This document shows positions 5,894 through 8,996 of a stretch of DNA of 8,996 bases, in pieces. The DNA is from Desulfobacteraceae bacterium. GTDB taxonomy: Bacteria > Desulfobacterota > Syntrophobacteria > BM002. Position numbers and translations under genes: made by a program. Within the stretch, counting starts at the first letter, position 1; every line of letters starts with the position of its first letter. Location of the stretch: the NCBI GenBank assembly GCA_002899795.1, contig PPDG01000362.1, forward strand, positions 1 through 8,996, given 5' to 3'. The notes beneath the pieces are model-generated. The model was not told the origin of the DNA. It worked only from the letters and a program-made list of their open reading frames with translations, and ran no database searches.

Positions 5894-6058
5894 TCATTGT
5901 CCCCTAATGATAACGGTTTTGCCATTGGGATCGATAATGCAACGCTTGAAGAACTCTTTCAAGGATCCCCCCAACTGGTCTCGATTGCAAAAGTAGTAGT
6001 CCAGGACCCTTTTCTTCACATCAATCCGGTTCCTTCCCCTGATCTTTACGACTTTCAT
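5894..6058 (-). CDS. Small basic protein (54 aa), unknown function
   Basis: ATG at 6058, TGA at 5894-5896. It is preceded by AAAGGGGG (6067-6074), a strong SD 8 nt before the start, and followed by a terminator. The product starts MKVVKIRGRNRIDVKKRVLDY and ends GKTVIIRGQ. It has 14 Lys/Arg against 5 Asp/Glu, a predicted central helix (about 12-38), two cysteines (24 and 40), no signal peptide and no membrane segment. The charge suggests nucleic-acid or ribosome contact, which is inference only. I do not recognise the family. Its length is below common gene-calling cut-offs, so it may be unannotated. A plus-strand frame over the same DNA (5786-6082) crosses the terminator and lacks an SD, so I treat it as a shadow. 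Confidence 0.75.
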   Translation of the reverse strand: MKVVKIRGRNRIDVKKRVLDYYFCNRDQLGGSLKEFFKRCIIDPNGKTVIIRGQ

Positions 6059-6123
6059 GGTAACCACCCCCTTTCATTGTAGATTTAAGATTGCAGATTG
6101 TAGAATTTAGAATTTGATCCAAT

Positions 6124-6154
6124 AAAAAAACCCCGAACCATTAAGGTCTCGGGG
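6124..6154 (-). terminator. Intrinsic terminator at the end of the structured RNA (possible attenuator)
   Basis: On the minus strand CCCCGAGACC (6154-6145), loop TTAAT, GGTTCGGGG (6139-6131), then T7 (6130-6124). The stem has one G-U pair and one bulge. It lies 66 nt upstream of the 54-aa gene start. The 5' arm segment CCGAGACC (6152-6145) could instead pair with GGGCTCGG (6227-6220) at 7 of 8 positions, a possible antiterminator. Confidence 0.85.
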
Positions 6155-6321
6155 CTTGTAGGCACAAATCTGAAAGGACCCATCAGGGCCGTTTAGAAAC
6201 AAACTTCAGACGTACCAAACCGAGCCCTCGATCTTGCTGGCTCATCTGAACTACAACTAAGGTACAACTATTACTAGACGGGTCGTCCAATCTCTTTTCC
6301 TATTTCCAAATAAAAAATATG
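6124..6321 (-). ncRNA. Candidate structured RNA or 5' leader, about 200 nt, family not recognised
   Basis: Bounded by a near-consensus promoter and an intrinsic terminator on the minus strand. Pairings by plus coordinates: 6222-6226 with 6239-6243 (GAGCC/GGCTC), nested in 6205-6210 with 6245-6250 (TTCAGA/TCTGAA); 6212-6216 with 6261-6265 (GTACC/GGTAC), which crosses the latter and would form a pseudoknot or an alternative state; hairpins 6177-6190 and 6156-6167; then the terminator. Only tiny ORFs lie inside (20 codons from 6246 without SD, stop overlapping the next ATG as TGATG). It does not match tmRNA, RNase P, 6S or the riboswitch consensuses I know. It could be a stand-alone sRNA or a regulatory leader for the 54-aa gene. 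Confidence 0.5.
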
Positions 6322-6328
6322 CACTGCG

Positions 6329-6357
6329 TTTCTAATCCTCTTTCCCCTTTTTGTCAA
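6329..6357 (-). promoter_or_regulatory. Sigma70 promoter for the structured RNA / 54-aa unit
   Basis: Minus strand TTGACA (6357-6352, 6/6), a 17-nt spacer, TAGAAA (6334-6329, 4/6). The predicted start is near 6320-6323. It is among the best promoter matches in the window. Alternatively, TACAAT on the minus strand just before the 54-aa gene could be a separate -10 for the ORF, but it lacks a good -35. Confidence 0.6.
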
Positions 6358-6367
6358 GCTATTTCTT

Positions 6368-6545
6368 AGAATTCCGCAATCCGAAATCCGAAATTCTACT
6401 CTATGCTCCATGCCCTATGCCCCATGCTCAGTTCTACTGACTCCTAGCTCCTAGATTCTTCTACCTTGCGCCTTGCGCCCTGAGCCTTGTGCCACCTCCC
6501 CCATGCTCTCTGTTCTATGCATTATCTCTACTGACTACTGGCTAC
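6368..6545. repeat. Short-word repeat mosaic upstream of the selenoprotein gene
   Basis: In order: CCGCAATCCGAAATCCGAAATTC; CTATGCTCCATGCCC and TATGCCCCATGC words; CTCCTAGCTCCTAG; CCTTGCGCCTTGCGCCCTGAG; and ACTGACTACTGGCTACT (6530-6546), which recurs with one change at 7619-7635. The first two blocks reproduce the order seen between ruvA and ruvB, with the first block inverted. The 32 extra codons of the open frame before 6585 are translated repeat and should not be included in the protein. Confidence 0.65.
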
Positions 6546-6574
6546 TTGTATTTCTTTGCAAAACTTCTTATATT
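6546..6574 (+). promoter_or_regulatory. Possible promoter of the selenoprotein gene
   Basis: TTGTAT (6546-6551), 17-nt spacer, TATATT (6569-6574, 5/6). The ATG at 6585 lies only 10 nt after the -10, so a transcript from here would be leaderless or nearly so, in line with the absence of an SD. The -35 partly lies in the ACTGGCTACT repeat word. Confidence 0.4.
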
Positions 6575-6584
6575 CTTTGCCGTT

Positions 6585-7358
6585 ATGGGTAAATTCAAAC
6601 GTCTGAAGAACCAGACCCTAGCCAAAGTCTACACCAAGATTCCCTCGCTCGTGGACCTTTATGCTAAAGGAGCAGAACTGGTGGTCAACACCACCACCCC
6701 TTTCTCTCCTCTAAACAAACCCCTTGAACGGTGCCGCCTCGTCCTTGTTACCACAGGGGGCATCCACGCCATAGACCAGAAGCCCTTTGACATGTCAGAC
6801 AAAAAGGGCGACCCCTCCTATCGAGAGCTCCCCTCAGACATTGGCGTAGAGCAACTGACCATCACCCATGACTACTACAACCATGCCGATGCCCTTGCCG
6901 ATCCCAATTTAGTACTGCCCATAGAACCCCTGCGGCAGTTGCTTCACCAGGGGATGATTGGCTCGATTGGCCCCAGGTTTTTCAGCTTCATGGGCCATGT
7001 TTTGGGAGAGCACCTCAAGACATTGACCGACACCACTGCACCGGAGGTTGCTGCGGCTCTGATTGCCGACGAGGTGGACGCAGCTTTTCTAACCCCAACC
7101 TGAGGTCTCTGTAATCAATCCGTTGGATTGATCCAGCGCATCCTTGAAGAGAAGGGAATCTCTACGGTATCTATTTCCCTCAATTTGGCCATTACCAAGA
7201 AGGTCAAGCCGCCTCGGGCATTGTACCCGGGCTTCTCGCTGGGTCATCCCCTGGGACGAGCCCATGACAGGGATATCCAGTTGCAGGTACTGCGAGACGC
7301 TCTCGGGCTGTTGGAGATGGATTTAGAGCCGGGCGAGGTGGTGATTAAGTCGTACTAG
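6585..7358 (+). CDS. Selenoprotein B (GrdB-like) family protein with in-frame UGA = selenocysteine
   Basis: One 257-aa protein read through the UGA at 7101-7103 (Sec173) to TAG at 7356-7358. The halves on either side of UGA are in the same frame, and the downstream half (GLCNQSVGLIQRILEEKGISTV...) continues the family sequence, giving a UGLC redox motif (173-176). Upstream marks: LVTTGGIH (54-61), GDPSYRELPSD (75-85), THDYYNHAD (94-102), FFSFMGH (132-138). This matches the glycine/sarcosine/betaine reductase selenoprotein B family (PF07355), but it is shorter than true GrdB and has no Grd partner genes here, so the substrate is unknown. The start at 6585 (MGKFKRLKNQTLAKVY) was chosen because the earlier ATG at 6489 lies in repeat sequence. 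No SD is seen. A standard caller gives two fragments (ending 7103; starting 7128). Confidence 0.88.
7101..7132 (+). promoter_or_regulatory. UGA (Sec) codon and candidate SECIS hairpin
   Basis: After the UGA, ATCAATCC (7114-7121) pairs perfectly over 8 bp with GGATTGAT (7125-7132) around a GTT loop. The loop begins 18 nt after the UGA and opens with G, which fits the loose bacterial SECIS rule for SelB recognition (hairpin just 3' of UGA, small loop with a G in its first two bases). The same bases encode the conserved NQSVGLI. Fold and spacing are read from sequence; SelB binding is inferred. Confidence 0.75.
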
Positions 7359-7375
7359 ATGCTTGGCATCTAGTA
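7353..7375. repeat. 10-bp perfect hairpin overlapping the selenoprotein stop codon
   Basis: TACTAGATGC and GCATCTAGTA pair perfectly around TTG; the TAG stop (7356-7358) is in the left arm. No T-run follows, so it is not a classic terminator, though it could block 3' exonuclease. It is of the same perfect-stem, 3-nt-loop type as 291-311. Confidence 0.6.
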
Positions 7376-7396
7376 TGGCGAGACGGAAGTTGATGG

Positions 7397-7563
7397 AAAT
7401 TACAAATCACAAAACCCAAATAACAAACAAATAACAATGACCGAAATTCAAAATTTCAAACCTTCACATCATCTTAAAAAAAGAGAACCTCGAATATGTT
7501 TGGGTCATTGAATATTGGAATTTGGGATTTATCTGTAATTTGGTGCTTGGGATTTGGGATTTC
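7397..7563. repeat. Long imperfect inverted repeat, copy 2 (uninterrupted)
   Basis: Left arm AATTACAAATCACAAAACCC, then the 25-nt block shared with copy 1 (7424-7448). Right arm GGGTCATTGAATATTGGAAT through TAATTTGGTGCTTGGGATTT. The arms are roughly reverse complements around an unrelated centre (about 7462-7498). It gives the empty-site reference for the nested element in copy 1. No coding capacity. The remaining bases to 7658 are words (GCGTATTGAGAAATGCGAAATGAG; TGACTACTGGCTACT) without a gene. Confidence 0.75.
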
Positions 7564-7658
7564 GGAATGCGTATTGAGAAATGCGAAATGAGTATTGAGT
7601 TCCTCTCCACTACTTGCTGCTGACTACTGGCTACTTTATTTTTTCGCTATGACCTACC

Positions 7659-7678
7659 TGTCCTGAGCTTGTCGAAGG
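7659..7678. repeat. Dispersed repeat copy B (TCCTGAGC-YTGTCGAAGG type)
   Basis: TGTCCTGAGCTTGTCGAAGG, one base different from copy A at 451-470. It ends 7 bp beyond the stop codon of the minus-strand flavoprotein gene. No T-rich terminator is visible for that gene, so this weak palindrome may mark its 3' end. Confidence 0.65.
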
Positions 7679-7685
7679 ATGCCCT

Positions 7686-8900
7686 TCACCTCAACAACAA
7701 GACTCTCAACATCCCGCGGAGGGAAAAGACATCTTCAGGGTCCCTTTGGCCGAGCAATATCTGCCTGGCTACCCCTCGTACGGCCGAGTTGCGAGCGGCC
7801 TTTGTAATGAGAAGGTTGGCGAATGACTTGAAGTGGAACAATCTCTGCGCTGCCAGGTAGCCCTGATGGCGTCCAGACAGCTTCTTGCGCAGATCTCTCT
7901 CGTAATTTCCCAAAATCCGGCTGGTAAAATCATTTTTCTCAAGAGCCTCGAGGGCAACAGAAGCAGCCACCCGTCCACTTTCCAGGGCACTGCTTACCCC
8001 CTCTCCTATAAAGGGAAACGTAAGGCCGAGGGCCTCTCCCAAAACAAGGAGCCCTGGTGCGCAGGATCGTGCACCTTGAAAACCTGTGCGCATTGGGGCT
8101 GCTCTGATTGGCTCAATTTGCTCCGCCATTTGTAGATGCCGGGCTAGTGGTTTAACATGTTTATGAAAGCTCGTCAGGTTCTGGCCGATACGGGCCGTTT
8201 TCTTTCCGCCATCCAGATAAATACCGCAGCCCACATTGAAAATACCCTGTCCCAAAGGAAACATCCAGCAGTACCCGGGGAGCAGACGTCGGTCGTAGAT
8301 AACGACCATGGAGCTCTCATCTATTGTCTCGGTCAGGCGGAAATACCCCCGAACACCAATGGCACTATGGTTCCTATTTATCAGGACTCCGAACACCCGC
8401 AGGATTCGGGCGTTGGCACCAGTTGCCAGGAGCACCAACCGAGCAGTAATACTAATTTTGTGTCCTTCCTGATCAAATCCTACGGCTCCCACACAGGTTT
8501 CATCCTGGACCAGCGGCTCTGATACCGTGACACCACCCAGAAAGTTGGCCCCTCGGCTACAGGCCTCCTCAAGGAGCAATGCATCCAACTCTTTCCGTGG
8601 AAGGGTGAACAAATTTCCTTCCAGCTCACACTCAGTCCCATTCGGCGCCACGAAAAGAATGCTACGGATAGGATGGGCCTTTTCTTTCACCGCTGCGTCT
8701 AGGCCGACGTTTTCCAAAACTTCCAGACTATCCTCGAGAAGACCGTCTCCGCAGACCTTCTCTCTAGGAAATGGGCTGCGCTCCACCACCAGGACATTGA
8801 CTCCTTGACGGGCCAATTCCACAGCAGCCAAGCAGCCTGCCGGTCCGGCACCAATCACCAGAACGTCGGTTTGCAAGTCTCGGTTCAAGTCCTCTCCCAT
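7686..8900 (-). CDS. Geranylgeranyl reductase family FAD-dependent oxidoreductase
   Basis: A 404-aa flavoprotein. The N-terminal Rossmann motif is DVLVIGAGPAGCLAA (12-26) with ERSPFPREKVCGDGL (40-54), the RxKxCGxG signature of the GGR/CHL_P group. LATGAN (158-163) is the second FAD motif. GYCWMFPLGQGIFNVGCGI (209-227) lines the substrate pocket in relatives. The C-terminal FAD motif is GEALGLTFPFIGEGV (288-302), where the usual form begins GDA. Relatives saturate isoprenoid chains on lipids, quinones or chlorophyll, but the family is broad and the substrate here is unknown. Probably cytoplasmic or membrane-peripheral. The start is the ATG at 8900; there is no SD in the preceding bases. It is transcribed convergently with the selenoprotein gene. 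The last residues (RGMLRVLLLR) are hydrophobic and basic. Confidence 0.9.
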   Translation of the reverse strand: MGEDLNRDLQTDVLVIGAGPAGCLAAVELARQGVNVLVVERSPFPREKVCGDGLLEDSLEVLENVGLDAAVKEKAHPIRSILFVAPNGTECELEGNLFTLPRKELDALLLEEACSRGANFLGGVTVSEPLVQDETCVGAVGFDQEGHKISITARLVLLATGANARILRVFGVLINRNHSAIGVRGYFRLTETIDESSMVVIYDRRLLPGYCWMFPLGQGIFNVGCGIYLDGGKKTARIGQNLTSFHKHVKPLARHLQMAEQIEPIRAAPMRTGFQGARSCAPGLLVLGEALGLTFPFIGEGVSSALESGRVAASVALEALEKNDFTSRILGNYERDLRKKLSGRHQGYLAAQRLFHFKSFANLLITKAARNSAVRGVARQILLGQRDPEDVFSLRGMLRVLLLR

Positions 8901-8945
8901 CCGGATTGTGAGAGTGAAAATAAGGATTTTTTGACAGGTAATAGT

Positions 8946-8951
8946 ATTATA
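8946..8951 (-). promoter_or_regulatory. Possible -10 box for the flavoprotein gene
   Basis: A perfect TATAAT on the minus strand, 45 nt upstream of the ATG at 8900. No good -35 is seen at 16-18 nt (around 8968-8974), so the promoter may be activator dependent or the match may be chance. Confidence 0.35.
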
Positions 8952-8971
8952 ACTGGTAGGGATGAATACGT

Positions 8972-8996
8972 ATAGCGCTAAGCGCTTCGCGCTGCG
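8972..8996. repeat. AGCGC-rich palindromic element cut by the window edge
   Basis: AGCGC is repeated as AGCGCT-AAGCGCTT-CGCGCT. The outer AGCGC/GCGCT can pair around the palindrome AAGCGCTT. It is probably the end of another dispersed repeat that continues beyond the window. Confidence 0.4.

Noticed and set aside
5786..6082. Plus-strand 98-codon frame
   Set aside because: It runs through the minus-strand terminator and opposite the 54-aa ORF, which has a much better SD and signals; the plus frame has no SD.
6182..6246. 20-codon ORF (from ATG at 6246, minus strand) overlapping another ATG as TGATG, a possible leader peptide
   Set aside because: No SD and no run of regulatory codons; the second frame runs through the terminator stem. 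Probably chance.
6124..6321. 6S RNA, tmRNA, T-box or a known riboswitch
   Set aside because: No tag ORF with tRNA-like ends, no T-box sequence, no long 6S-like double helix with central bubble, and no aptamer consensus I can recognise; left as unassigned RNA.
7128..7358. Independent 76-codon gene starting with TTG
   Set aside because: It is the C-terminal part of the selenoprotein read in the same frame after UGA; no SD before 7128.
8157..8522. 121-codon plus-strand frame and similar frames opposite the flavoprotein gene
   Set aside because: Shadows of the 404-aa minus-strand CDS, which has intact FAD motifs.
8931..8953. Plus-strand promoter TTGACA near the right edge
   Set aside because: The only -10-like box (TATAAC) is 12 nt away, too close for sigma70.

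Overview
The window looks like chromosome from a deltaproteobacterium (Desulfobacterota-like; inference). Grounds: conserved yebC-ruvC-ruvA-ruvB order, an RlmE with an atypical DLGCxPGSW SAM loop, a selenocysteine (Sec)-containing member of the selenoprotein B family, a geranylgeranyl-reductase-type flavoprotein, and unusually dense non-coding repeats in almost every intergenic gap. No species can be named from sequence alone.

Layout. 1-940 has no supported gene and is mostly pyrimidine-rich short-word repeats. 941-4884 (+) carries rlmE (23S rRNA 2'-O-methyltransferase), yebC/TACO1 (translation factor family) and ruvC, ruvA, ruvB (Holliday-junction resolvase and branch-migration motor). ruvC and ruvA overlap by 4 bp. 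ruvB is separated from ruvA by 157 bp packed with repeats. 4885-5290 is gene-free and holds a long imperfect inverted repeat (copy 1) with a second, MITE-like element nested in it. A strong hairpin terminator follows at 5293-5325.

5349-6357 (-) holds two compact units. The first is a 66-aa single-membrane-segment protein with its own promoter and terminator. The second is a full minus-strand unit: promoter (6329-6357), a ~200-nt structured RNA ending in an intrinsic terminator with a possible antiterminator pairing, then a basic 54-aa ORF with a strong ribosome-binding site (5894-6058) and a 13-bp terminator (5817-5862). I could not match the RNA or the 54-aa protein to a known family. They are the best candidates for something undescribed.

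6585-7358 (+) is a selenoprotein gene that conventional calling splits in two at an in-frame UGA (7101-7103). A hairpin immediately downstream has the placement of a bacterial SECIS, and the UGA sits in a UGLC redox motif. After repeat copy 2, a FAD-dependent geranylgeranyl-reductase-family gene runs on the minus strand (7686-8900) from a promoter near the right edge.

The ruv genes act together in recombination repair, and rlmE and yebC serve the ribosome. The right half is unrelated accessory or metabolic genes separated by repeats. Several genes (rlmE, ruvC, ruvB, the selenoprotein, the reductase) lack a visible Shine-Dalgarno (SD) sequence, in most cases with repeat words almost reaching the start codon.
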